In this document: positions 54,402 through 64,000 of the stretch, piece by piece
Position numbering within the stretch: the stretch's first letter is position 1
Layout: the number at the start of each line of letters is the position of its first letter
Source of the DNA: Filosporella fistucella
Lineage: Eukaryota; Ascomycota; Leotiomycetes; Helotiales
DNA: 64,000 bases
Direction: 5' to 3'
NCBI GenBank assembly: GCA_030077755.1
Contig: JAQJZZ010000011.1
Coordinates: forward strand, 1,240,001 to 1,304,000
Position numbers and translations under genes: made by a program
The notes under the pieces: model-generated
Told to the model about the DNA's origin: nothing
Database searches by the model: none
Seen by the model: only the letters and a program-made list of their open reading frames with translations

Positions 54402-54865
54402 ATGAATAATGCAATTATGGGCAATAACGCTAAAGGGTGACAGTCCACAATGTGATCCGGCACAACTAAAGCATTTGCAAGAAAAATTCATGTAGAGTAG
54501 GCTACATGTCGAAGGTTCTTCATTACTGAGAGTAGATAGATCTACCAAACCCAAATAAAAATGGAGATCAATTATTTGATACTATTGCCTGAAAATAAAA
54601 GTTAAATTGATGATGCCATTGAGGAAGCTTACGAGCACCATTCATGACCCGTCTCACTTTGAACAACCCATTTTTGCAAGGCGGCATGTGCAGAAGATCC
54701 AGCCCAGATAGAAATACCATCACGTTCAAGCATTTTTGGCACAATTCCAGTATAAATTCTTTTTATACTGGTTTCTGCTGTATATACATTTATTCTCGAT
54801 GTCCAATTCTCACTGTCGGTTTCTACATAATCTTTCCGGCCACTCATGCCACAACAATATCATCT
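54402..54865. other. Convergent 3' region, SUP35 / epimerase gene
   Basis: 464 bases between stops. Open frames here (54644-54952) are shadows. Nothing else seen. Confidence 0.5.
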
Positions 54866-56053
54866 TCACTTCGCCGAAGCCTGGGTCACAGTAACCTCGA
54901 TATCCTGCTCCAGAGCTTCCCAGAACGAAGGACCATAAGGTTTCCAGCCTAATTGCTTTGCTCGGGTAGAGTTTGCTCGACTGTTTGAACCCCAGAGGTA
55001 AAGAACCCGTTCAGGATGGTCTGGCATCAATTCGGCCACTTGCTGCTCGGTCCAGCTTATGGGCTTGCTATCTTTTGGTAACCAACCCTGTTTGATGCCA
55101 ATCTTGTTAACAGCCTCTGCTGCCTTGATCCACTCAACTTCACCAGAAACTGCAAAGTAAAAGCCCTTCGGAAAAGTTAGTTGATTGACAGCCTGGCATA
55201 AAATGAATTGATAATCCATACCTCCTTTCCCCATTGTGCTTTCCCTCCGCCCTGAATTGCCTGGTCAAGCAAGAGGATGAACAAGTCAACAACATCATTG
55301 ATATGTGTCACAGCTCGCATATTGTTGCCTTTGCCGAGATAGAACGCCTCTTTCTTCTCAAGTAGGACTTTCACATATTCAGGCACCAGAAATGTCGCTC
55401 TGTTCCCAATTCCAGTGTGCTGACCGAAAATATCTGGCGGACAGATGATGGCTGTCTTTACAATATCGTTCGAAGCATCCATGAAGTCTTTATCAATTGA
55501 ATGGTGCTGGGCCGAATCTGGAAGATCGTATAATTCACGAATCTCTGCAACATCATCCCATACATGAGGATTAAAGTCGCCTTTCCAGCTCTGCTCTCTC
55601 TCGTCCGATATGCAACCTGTGCCAGTAAGGTGAATTGCGAATGTGGGCTTCGTTCGTTTTTTCAGGCCAGACAGAATTGCGGATGCACATCCTGGGTGGT
55701 CAATGTCGCCAGTATCTAGGCAAAGTCAGAATATGGTTCTAGTAATATAGGTAATGTATGTAACATACGAACAATTATATCTGCTTCGCTGGCACAATTT
55801 TCGATCACATCGAATGAAGCAAAGTCTCCCACAGCTATCCTTACGTTTGGGTATCGAGATTTGAATTCTGAAGTCGGTGATCGCAGAAGTGCTGTAATCT
55901 GCAAATCTGGGAAAGTTTTGATAATCTTTGTCAAAACGCTGCCTCCTATGTAGCCGGTGGCGCCAGTGCTGCACATTTGGCATTAGTTCGTCAACTTCAT
56001 CTTCAGAGTAAATTCTTATTGATCTTTTCTTACATGAAAAGCTGGAGAGGCAT
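54866..56053 (-). CDS. NAD(P)-dependent epimerase/dehydratase (extended SDR)
   Basis: Four exons, 56034-56053, 55769-55968, 55222-55715 and 54866-55165, giving 337 aa. The N-terminus MPLQLFITGATGYIGGSVL is the dinucleotide-binding Rossmann motif and is formed exactly at the first junction. VRIAVGDFASFDVIENCASEADIIVHTGDIDHPGC follows, the atypical extended-SDR pattern seen in fungal nucleoside-diphosphate-sugar epimerase-like proteins. VKTAIICPPDIFGQHTGIG, then the conserved AVTHINDVVDLF, precede GFYFAVSGEVEW at the last junction. The catalytic YxxxK is not obvious, as in many members of this group. Substrate unknown. It lies on the same strand as the cyclase and SDR to its right, separated by 0.7 kb. 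Confidence 0.87.
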
Positions 56054-56755
56054 TTTTTCTGAAATTTTACAGTATCAGTGTAATTTATTCCCGACGATAT
56101 TTCCTGAGAGAACAACAGGATGTGAAGTATTGTTGATGTTTTCAGGAACTCTCCAAGTTCCATGGACTTATTCAGGCGATGACAATTACTACATGCTCGA
56201 CTGACGATAAGAGTCCGAGGGTACTGAACCCCGAGGACTTGGCTTTCCACGATCAAACATTAATGCGATGACAAACAAAACCAGTGCCATCAAAGCTTGG
56301 GACTGGTTACCTGCGTGGCTGTTGGAATTTAGTTCCATGGAAAAGGTTGTCGCGTAATTCTTTTCCCCCTTTCCCCTTTTCCCCGCTTCTCCACAAAGCA
56401 CAGAGTGGCTCGCTCCACTGTTGTGCATAAGGTGGCAGATGTATAGAGTCGATTCGGAAAACGATTTCCGAAAGGCATTGAACCTCCTTTGCCAATGGAG
56501 CCTGTTGAGCTATGGTATGAAATACTTGGTTGTACTGTCTAGGTACTGGAGAATGGTGCCCCCGACAACTGGTTCAAGCTACCTACGCACGTGGCGAAAT
56601 ATGATCCTTAAGCTGCGGCATTGGGAAGAACGAAGGTCAAAGCCAAACGTTCCGGCGCGAAGCAAATTATCGTTGTATATTTCACTTATTTCAGAAAGCA
56701 ATGTGGTATTTGGAATGATTCAACTAGCTGTTGATTGATACGACATAAGATTTTA
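56054..56755. other. Gap between the epimerase and cyclase genes
   Basis: 702 bases: promoter of the epimerase gene and 3' flank of the cyclase gene. Open frames (56421-56738 and others) do not look coding. Confidence 0.45.
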
Positions 56756-58139
56756 TCAGTGGATAGCAATAGCGTTGGCAAGACTGGCAATTCCCCCTGC
56801 AATTGTCAGCTGTTTCTGTGTTGGACAGCGCATGAGAAATTGTTTTACCAGGGATATTGAGCGGAGTGCTCAAGAAAAAGAATGACCACCTCTTCTTTTC
56901 TTCACACTGTCTAGCCAATGCCTTTGTTTTGTTAGTGGGATGATAACACATCAGAAAGTAAAAGATTTGACCTTGGTGGCCATACCTCAAGATCAAACAT
57001 TTCACCAATCAGCATACCCCAACACCCCAGAAGATATTCGTGCTGCTTCCTGTCAATTTTGTCCTGTTTGTTCCTCCATGCTTAATACTTACCAGTGCCC
57101 ATTCCTTTGGTGGCCAACATTCAAATGACGGAGCATCCCCTGCCACCGCTGCGAAGTAACTGCGGTGTGTTAGAAGATGAATTCCACTCTGCCGGTCAGC
57201 CAGGTGGACATTTATCCAAACACTCACCGATCATGTAGCCAAGTCTTCATCTCTTCGGTTTGAGCCACTCCGGCAAGACTTGGGTGAGAGGTGCCTGCAA
57301 TTTCCAATCTGGTTGGGTCTTCTGCAGCATATTTATAGTAGCACGCTGTATACCCACTTCGAATGAGAAGGATATCTCCGACTTCGAACTGGACATTCTG
57401 ATACGCGGCCACTGCCAGAAGTTCATCAATACCGATAGCATGCGAAGTAAAAGGATCGTAAGGCCTCCCTGTGTTGATCCTCCATCCATAGTAGTCTAAG
57501 AGAACGCCTCTTCCGACGATTCCATGATTGGAAACAGCTTGAATACCACATCTTGTCCCTTTTAAATATCAGTTAAACATGCACTCAGAGTACTAGTTGT
57601 TCCATACCAGACACGAGTTCTGTTGGAGTCAAGTTGTTGTAAAACCGCCCTGAACTCTGATGACCAAAGTGACGGAAGCCATCCCATTGACTACCAGATT
57701 GAATATTCATATCCAACCAGTCATCAAATATCATAGGACCATCTGGGTGTGCTGCAATACGATGCTTGCATGGATCCCGTGAGAATGCAGGTCTCTTTGG
57801 TAAGTTCATGTCCCAACTATGAAATAGTCAAAAAATGGCGCTCAATCTATTCAGTTGCGACTCACTTGAGGGACACAGCATTCCCATCGAGCAACTCTTT
57901 GATTTTGGCAGATTTGATACGTTCTGGCGTGAGAAGATTGATTCTACCAATCTACAAAGATTCAACTCAGATCAAAATTGAATTTGAAGACCCAAATTAT
58001 GATGTTTGGAACCGATGCTCACCTCGTCGTCCTCACCCCAAATCCAAGCTGTTTCTGGTGGAACGTCTGAATTATTGTATTCTTTCATTTCTTTCAGTGT
58101 GGGAAGATGCCCTTGAAACTTTTGAAGTACGGCTTCCAT
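56756..58139 (-). CDS. Cyclase-family hydrolase (kynurenine formamidase-like fold)
   Basis: Eight exons, 58023-58139, 57866-57951, 57608-57816, 57228-57558, 57093-57159, 56986-57042, 56849-56921 and 56756-56796, giving 326 aa; all phases agree. The protein belongs to the metal-dependent cyclase family (PF04199) known in bacteria and fungi. Visible conserved parts: MEAVLQKFQGHLPTLKEM, WIWGEDDEIGRINLLTPERI, GSQWDGFRHFGHQSSGRFYN (His/Asp metal ligands), HGIVGRGVLLDYYGW, then FAAVAGDAPSFECWP, then LLGCWGMLIGEMFDLEALARQC and the end NIPGGIASLANAIAIH. Length fits the fungal subgroup. The true substrate is unknown in most fungal members. Many tiny exons make the gene easy to miss; single reading frames show only fragments. 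Confidence 0.9.
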
Positions 58140-58699
58140 AATGTATTACAATTTGAGTTATGGTTAATTCGGCTGAGGCAAACAGACAGTCTGGACAATT
58201 TTGCGAAATAAAATTATACACAGGATCAGATATCAGGGAACTGGTGATGACAGACTTGTGTCTACGGGACTTTCTACAAGCCCTCTTTGACATGCATCTT
58301 TCACGAATTCCGAGCTCGACCAAGTTTCGGGACATATCTTCCATTTTGATGTGTCTAGCTCCCCTATCAAAAGCGCGCAGCACCCACCCGGATAGACGCA
58401 TTCAGGGTTTGAGAACCCCGCATTTAGTGTGCGGTAAAGTGGACCCAAAGATTCCCAGGGCAGCAACCTCTACAGAAGCTCCATCGAATTGACTTGACAG
58501 CTTCAACTATCTTGACATGATGCACTTTCTTCTAGGGTCAGGCATTAAAAACAATTTTGGAAGTGAATCAAAGAAATATTCTGGCAATTCCGCATTCGGG
58601 ATTTAGAATTTGGCTCACATGTTTTCTCTCGTAAGTAACGTGTTTAAATCAACCATCTTCTAGTCTCACTTCAATATCCAAGTTCATTCTTTCATACAG
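58140..58699. other. Gap between cyclase and short-chain dehydrogenase genes
   Basis: 560 bases of promoter for the cyclase gene and 3' flank of the dehydrogenase. Nothing specific recognised; the open frames on both strands are shadows. Confidence 0.45.
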
Positions 58700-59828
58700 T
58701 TATCCAACGTGCACTCCACCAGTGACTAATATCTCAGAGCCTGTGACATATGCGCTGGCGTCACTCAGGAGATATATTGCCGCACCTTTTAGATCTGCTC
58801 TATCCCCCATCCTCTTCATTGGCGGTTCAGTCACTACAATTGATTAGCAGGACAATTTGTTTTCAGGAGAGGGATATTAGAAAAGAACGGTACTTCTAGA
58901 AAGCGAAGCTTAGTGGGATATGTGAAAAATCAGACAGTCATAGATAGTAGCTTACCAAAAATTGATGCCAAGCCAGGCCTGGTTTCTGCTATTTGACTTG
59001 TCATGTCTGTCCTAATGTAGCTGCCGGAGGATTCAATTACTATTCAATGACCTTTGACCTTGTAGAACTCACCCAGGAGAGATATAGTTGACGCGGATTT
59101 CGTTTTCAGCCAGTTCGACCGCGATCTCTTTTGCCATTGAGGCAACTGCACCCTTCGTCCCGCAATAATCGCTCAAGAACTGGCCTTTCATGGCTCTGTG
59201 TGCTGCAACAGAAGCAATCATTACAATTGAGCCTGAACTAGGGCTAGTTGGGTGTCTGTTCTGCTTCCTCATCTGCAAAGCAGCGAGCTGCGCTGTGAAG
59301 AAGGTTCCAATAGCATTCACCTCGAAGCACTTTCGGACACTAGCAGGACTTCTTTGTAAGAAAGGTTGGTCTGGGCATATACCTGCAGCAGTGATACTGA
59401 AATACAATATTAGCTCCAAAAAAGAAATTCTCGTACTGAATCTTGACTTACCAGCCGTCGATGCGCCCGAAATCAAGCACAATTTCCTCAAAAGTTTGTG
59501 CAAGCCGGTCGTAGTCTGTGACGTCGGATCTGTGACCATGTGGTATCAGTCATGTCATGCTGAATACAGTGTTGACCTACACATAAAGTTGAACTTTCGG
59601 TGAGATCTTTGAAAGCAAAGAGAAATGTTCATGCGGCTTTGCCAAAGTATCGATGACGGCGATGAGGCCTCCAGCTTCAGCCACAGCAAATGCCAGTGCC
59701 AGGCCAATACCTCGCGCTGCGCCCGTAATTACGACGACACGGCCTTTCATAGAAAACATGTCGAGTACGTTTGCTGATAAGTATGCATCGTTGCTGTCTT
59801 GCAGTGCGAGCGCTGGATCTGCTGCCAT
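58700..59828 (-). CDS. Short-chain dehydrogenase/reductase (classical SDR)
   Basis: Five exons, 59581-59828, 59452-59529, 59073-59396, 58956-59020 and 58700-58833, giving 282 aa. NAD(P)-dependent oxidoreductase of an alcohol or sugar-type substrate. The cofactor motif is VVVITGAARGIG (residues ~31-42). A family-typical NAIG follows in exon 3. The catalytic triad is Ser ~171 in IASVAAHR, Tyr ~186 and Lys ~190 in SDYCGTKG. The end, GAAIYLLSDASAYVTGSEILVTGG, is the classical SDR C-terminus. The N-terminal 25 residues precede the Rossmann fold as a short extension. The upstream region is shared with the transketolase-like gene. Confidence 0.92.
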
Positions 59829-60390
59829 CGGAGCTACGAGTTATTTAACAAGGATTGGAATCTTTTCAGACAGTCTCTTGAGGGGCATAGACACAGATGT
59901 TAAGAGATGAAGCTATGATAACAACAGCCATGGTACTGATTTCAAGTAAAATACCCCATAACCCGATCTCCGTCACAAACAATGCATGTTCCATGGGAGA
60001 ATGCGGGGATATCACAATGCTCCCAAGATGAATGCCGTTGCACGGCTAGGGGAAGTACAATGTGCCCACAATTTGCGACAGAACTACCATTCGGAATTGA
60101 AACATGCAGTACAAGCTAAATAAGAATCATAAACCAAAAATCCGTCAGCTCACTTGTGGGCGACCTTTCGCAATTGCAATCCCGGCGCCAACTCCACACC
60201 AGCATGATGAGCTCGGGAAAATAACAACCAATTGATAAATCCGCAAGTATCCAAACTGGGTGTTTTCGTATTTTTGAACTTATAATTGTCTCTGAGATTC
60301 AGATTCGTTGTACGACATTCATTTCTGGTACGGAGTGCACAAGTTTAGTTGCACCAAAAAGTCATTGTGACCTCCCTGGCTCTGAAAAAT
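59829..60390. promoter_or_regulatory. Bidirectional promoter, SDR / transketolase-like
   Basis: 562 bases between two divergent metabolic genes, making coordinated control possible. No defined binding site can be named from the sequence. Confidence 0.45.
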
Positions 60391-62761
60391 ATGGCACCAG
60401 CTTTGATGAAAACTGGACTGTTGACATCAGGGAATGCTTTGACTGGAAAAAATATTGAAAAATCGAGTAATAGATCGTCCAAGAAGGAAAAGACAGCATG
60501 GTCTCCTGCAACAGATGACGATTTCGCCGTCTTAGCTATCAGGAATTTGGTTCTTGACATCTGTATGCAAAATGGAGGAGGGCATGGAGGTTCAGCGCTT
60601 GGAATGGCAGCTATTGGTGTGGCATTATGGAAGCACACAATGAGATACAACCCGCAGGATCCCGAGTGGTTTGACAGGGACAGATTTGTGCTCTCGAATG
60701 GTAGGTCAATACTCTTCTGATTTGATTTGAGACCCAATAACACAAACTGATTGTCTCTCTAAATAGGTCATGCTAGTATGTTCCTCTACGCGATGAATCA
60801 CTTAGTCGGGTATGAAGCTTGGACAATGAAAGAGTTGAAGGGCTATGGCGATGCTAAATTAGATGGCTACAAAACCATTGCTCATGCACATCCGGAGATC
60901 GAGGTCCCCGCAATCGAGGTTACAACAGGTCCTTTGGGCCAAGGAATTGCAAATGCAGTTGGTCTTGCTATCGCTTCGAAGAATCTCGCCGCCATTTTCA
61001 ACCGCGAGGATCTATCTGTGATAAATTCTCGTATATATTGTATGACTGGTGACGGATGTTTGATGGAAGGAGTTGCCCTTGAAGGTAAAAGTCAATTCCA
61101 ATCCATTTTCGAATCGACGCTGAGAAACTTCGATTAGCTATTGCGTTGGCTGGCCATCTTAGTCTAGACAACCTTGTGCTACTGTATGACAATAACCAGG
61201 TGACATGCGATGGTCCTCTCTTGTGGATAAGCACGGAGGACATCAATGCCAAGATGCGTGCAAGCGGATGGGAAGTTTTGGATGTCTGGGATGGCAGGTA
61301 CGATGTTGAAGCCATTACTGCCGCACTGAAGTTGGCCAAGAATGTCATTGGGAAGCCAATATTCATCAATATCCGGACCGTCATCGGAGTTGGCATGGCA
61401 TCTGCTGGCACAGCTAAAGCGCACCACGGCGGTTTCGATGAAGCAAGTATCTCCTCCTCAAAGAGCCTCGCAGGTCTTTCTCCGTGTTCTAAATACGAGG
61501 TTCCCAGTAAAACACTACGGTACTTCCGCGAAAGAGTGGCCGCTGGAGTAGATATTCAATCGCGATGGAACACAATGTTAGACGAATATCACAAAAGATA
61601 TCCTGAACTGGCTAAAGCTTTGAGTATGAGGATGAGGACTTCCTCTCATGCATCTTCTGTGCTCCAGAATATGGATGCCAATCAATTCTCTGGCCATCCT
61701 ACTCGAGAAGCGAACGGAATAATCCTGCAGAAGCTCTGGGAGGAGCTGCCATCGTTGTGTGGTGGAGGCGCAGATTTGGTCAATTCAAATAAGATCGTCT
61801 ATGATGAGAACGACGTCTTCGACAAAACGTCTCGCTTCAAAGGCCGTTACATACGGAACGGTATACGAGAACACGCAATGACATCCATTGCCAATGGAAT
61901 GGCTGCCTATAATCCAGGCACCTTCCTCCCGATAACTGCCACATTTTTCATGTTCTACATATATGTTAGCTTATTTCATTCCTTGATCAAAGATATCTTC
62001 TCACTTTGAACAGGCCGCTCCTGGAGTCCGTATGGGGGCACTCAGCCATTTGCAGGTAATACACATTGCAACTCACGACTCATTCGGTAAGAAGCATCCC
62101 CCTTCCACAAGGTCAGCCTAACCAAGGATTAGCCGAGGGTCAAAATGGCCCAACTCACCAACCTGTCGAGCTTGATTCCCTCTACCGTGCTATGCCGAAT
62201 TTTAACCATATCAGGCCTTGCGATGCCGAAGAGTTGATAGGCTCATGGATATTTGCTCTCGGCGAAAGGCATGCTCCCAGCATGATATCGGTTGCTCACG
62301 ATCCAGTAGGAGCAGTGCCAAACACAAGCCGAGAAGGTCTTCAGCGAGGAGCCTATGTGATCCAAGAGACTGATAAAGCAGATCTGACCCTCGTAAGTTG
62401 CGGCTCAAACCTTCACTATGCTGTTGCTGCAAGCCAATCTCTCGGGAAAACTGGCATCAGGTGTCGTCTTGTGAGCGCTCCGTGCCTGAGTCTTTTCGAC
62501 AAGCAAGACAAGGCATACCGTACGCAAGTTTTCCCTCTAGATGGAAAGCCTATCATCAGTGTCGAAGAATATGTTGCCACTGTTTGGGCACGATACTGCA
62601 CTGCTAGCATTGGCATGACGTCTTTTGGATACTCGGCCTCAAACGAGAGTAATTATCGGCGTTTTGGTCTGGATGCTGAGGGAATTGAGCGCAAGGTGAG
62701 AAAATACCTTGAGAGTCTTGATGTGCTTAGTGCGAGAGAGGCAGGATGGCAGCAGCTTTGA
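60391..62761 (+). CDS. Transketolase-like / dihydroxyacetone-synthase-like TPP enzyme
   Basis: Five exons, 60391-60700, 60767-61084, 61138-61964, 62014-62086 and 62133-62761, giving 718 aa. TPP- and Mg-dependent enzymes of this family move two-carbon ketol units between sugar phosphates or onto aldehydes. The start of the TPP half reads GGGHGGSALGMAAIGVALWKHTMRYNP, where HGG replaces the HPG of ordinary transketolase. GDGCLMEGVALEA is the TPP-binding loop, and LYDNNQV follows. The pyrimidine half has GIREHAM with the catalytic Glu at ~455, and HDSFAEGQNGPTHQPVELDSLYRAMP. The C-terminal domain is complete. No C-terminal peroxisomal SKL-type tripeptide (ends WQQL). Ordinary transketolase or dihydroxyacetone synthase cannot be distinguished with certainty. 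Confidence 0.9.
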
Positions 62762-62863
62762 TAGACAATGTCGTAGTTTTGAATAGACATAGACATACCA
62801 AGACATTATACAAATTGGTGTATTCATCTAGGTTGAGGTGTGGTATTTGCTAGCTATTCTAGA

Positions 62864-64000
62864 TCATTCAATTGAATTAGGAATCACATTCTGAAAGAGC
62901 GTGTATGCAAACGAACTGTCTGGGAATGTACCTAGCACCGGATACTCATTTCCCCATTGCCCCATGTCCTGATCTGACTGGTGCATATTCAACCAGATGT
63001 CTCCCTCATCCCGTCCTGACCTTGAGTGTAATATACCGTCATTGATCGAAGGTAGGCCAGTATCGTTTGCTGCTAGTCCATTATCGGTTGTGGCTCGTCG
63101 TTTACGTTGCTCCGCCATTCTGGTTCCGCTGCCATTCGCATCCAGCGACGATAGCGGTCGCTTCAATTTCAATGTGTTCCTGGTCCGTTGCCATTCCAGC
63201 CTGATACAAATGATAACCTCCAGAGCCCTTGTAGAGCTTTTGTACGCCACGCCAATCTCCCCGAGTGCTTGGCAGCAGAACTGAAGGTCCGCCATTGCGA
63301 CTTCTGCCGCTTTTCCGCTGGCACTGCAAGTGTTGTAGATTTGCATAAAAGAGGCGGTGAATAAGAGATGTACAATCTGAACATTGCATCTTCGAAGAGT
63401 ATGTTGCTTCCGATAGATCTGAAGTAACTTGAGAGTAGACTGAGCAGCTTCAGTGCAAGCGCGTTGAGCTTTGAAGGAAATGTGCTGGTTCCTAAATCTT
63501 CGAGAAAAGAAGGGTCGATGGAGGAAGATCGACATCACATTAAATTGCATACTGTAGCCCATTAGCGCTTGTTTGCTGTGTGGTAGATGTTGCATGTTTT
63601 ACTGAAGCTGGAGAACATGGGGAAGGTGCATTCTGTCGCCTTGCAGCATGTCAACCGTAAGCTCTTTTGGGAGACTGTTGTGCCAAATGTTGAATTCGTC
63701 CCGCATATCGGAGGCAAATTTCGTCAACTCATCGTCTGAAAAAGTTCTGCCGGCATAGCTGTGTAATGTTTCAGTATTGACGTCGATGGATTTACTGCGA
63801 AAAGAGCCACATACAGTGTTCGGCTTAATCGTCGCATCATTGCACAAAGAGAAACATTACTATCCGCACAAGCCTCCACAGGATCATAGTATCTATTATC
63901 ATTAAACTCAGGGGCTCCAAAGTCGGTCTCACCAGAATAAGGCTTCCAAACTCTATTGCGTAATTTGTCCTGATCCCACATCGGTCTGGAAATTGAGATG
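62864..64000 (-). CDS. Fungal-specific transcription factor, C-terminal part (cut by window edge)
   Basis: Partial: the N-terminal, DNA-binding portion lies beyond the right edge. Exons in the window: from the edge to 63815, then 63603-63758 and 62864-63551; phases agree (…SRTL-YAGRTFSDDEL and VLQLH-MQFNVM). The readable part has the middle homology region of Zn2Cys6 regulators: FNIWHNSLPKELTVDML, LHMQFNVMSIFLHRPFFSRRF, CTEAAQSTLKLLQIYRKQHTLRRC, FTASFMQIYNTC and LQFCCQALGEIGVAYKSS. The C-terminus is disordered and polar. Such proteins regulate metabolic genes, so control of the neighbouring enzymes is possible but unproven. The zinc cluster itself cannot be seen here. Confidence 0.85.

Overview
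The window is nuclear DNA of a filamentous ascomycete, most likely a Leotiomycete or a close relative. The evidence is many short GT-AG introns (mostly about 45-90 bases, often with a CTAAC-like branch site), fungal-only families (DASH subunit Dad1, Sup35 with a Q/N/G/Y-rich N-terminus, rhodopsin-like integral membrane protein, Zn2Cys6-type regulator middle domain) and an intron-containing nuclear tRNA-Leu. The class is an inference from sequence style. Most genes are multi-exon. I rebuilt them from splice sites, reading phase and family resemblance, and exon lists are in the entries.

Left part (1-28 kb) is ordinary euchromatin: glutamate decarboxylase (-), a secreted two-domain fasciclin protein (+), a GNAT acetyltransferase (+), ArsH flavoprotein (-), a mitochondrial hotdog thioesterase-like protein (+), an unrecognised nuclear protein with a duplicated domain (-), tRNA-splicing endonuclease subunit Sen54 (-), tRNA-Leu(UAG) with an intron (+), an arrestin-like protein (-), a PPIL3-type cyclophilin (+), a sphingoid base phosphate phosphatase (-), Rho4 GTPase (+), Dad1 (-) and a POT-family peptide transporter (+).

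Middle part: 28-34.5 kb is an accessory-looking stretch with one intact coiled-coil orphan gene and one visibly decayed orphan gene in long gene-poor flanks. It is followed by a dense housekeeping block (34.7-40.4 kb): Bfr2/AATF and Ind1 diverge from a 156-base promoter, and the splicing factors SPF30 and CCDC130/Saf4 diverge from a 297-base promoter. Then come an eight-exon rhodopsin-like membrane protein (-), a 3.2 kb gene-free gap, and a secreted tyrosinase (+).

Right part: a Yrb30-like Ran-binding protein (-) diverges from Sup35/eRF3 (+). From 54.9 kb to the window edge there are five consecutive metabolism or regulation genes: NAD-dependent epimerase/dehydratase, cyclase-family hydrolase, short-chain dehydrogenase, a transketolase/dihydroxyacetone-synthase-like enzyme and a transcription factor cut by the window end. 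This could be a small catabolic cluster; that is inference from gene order only.
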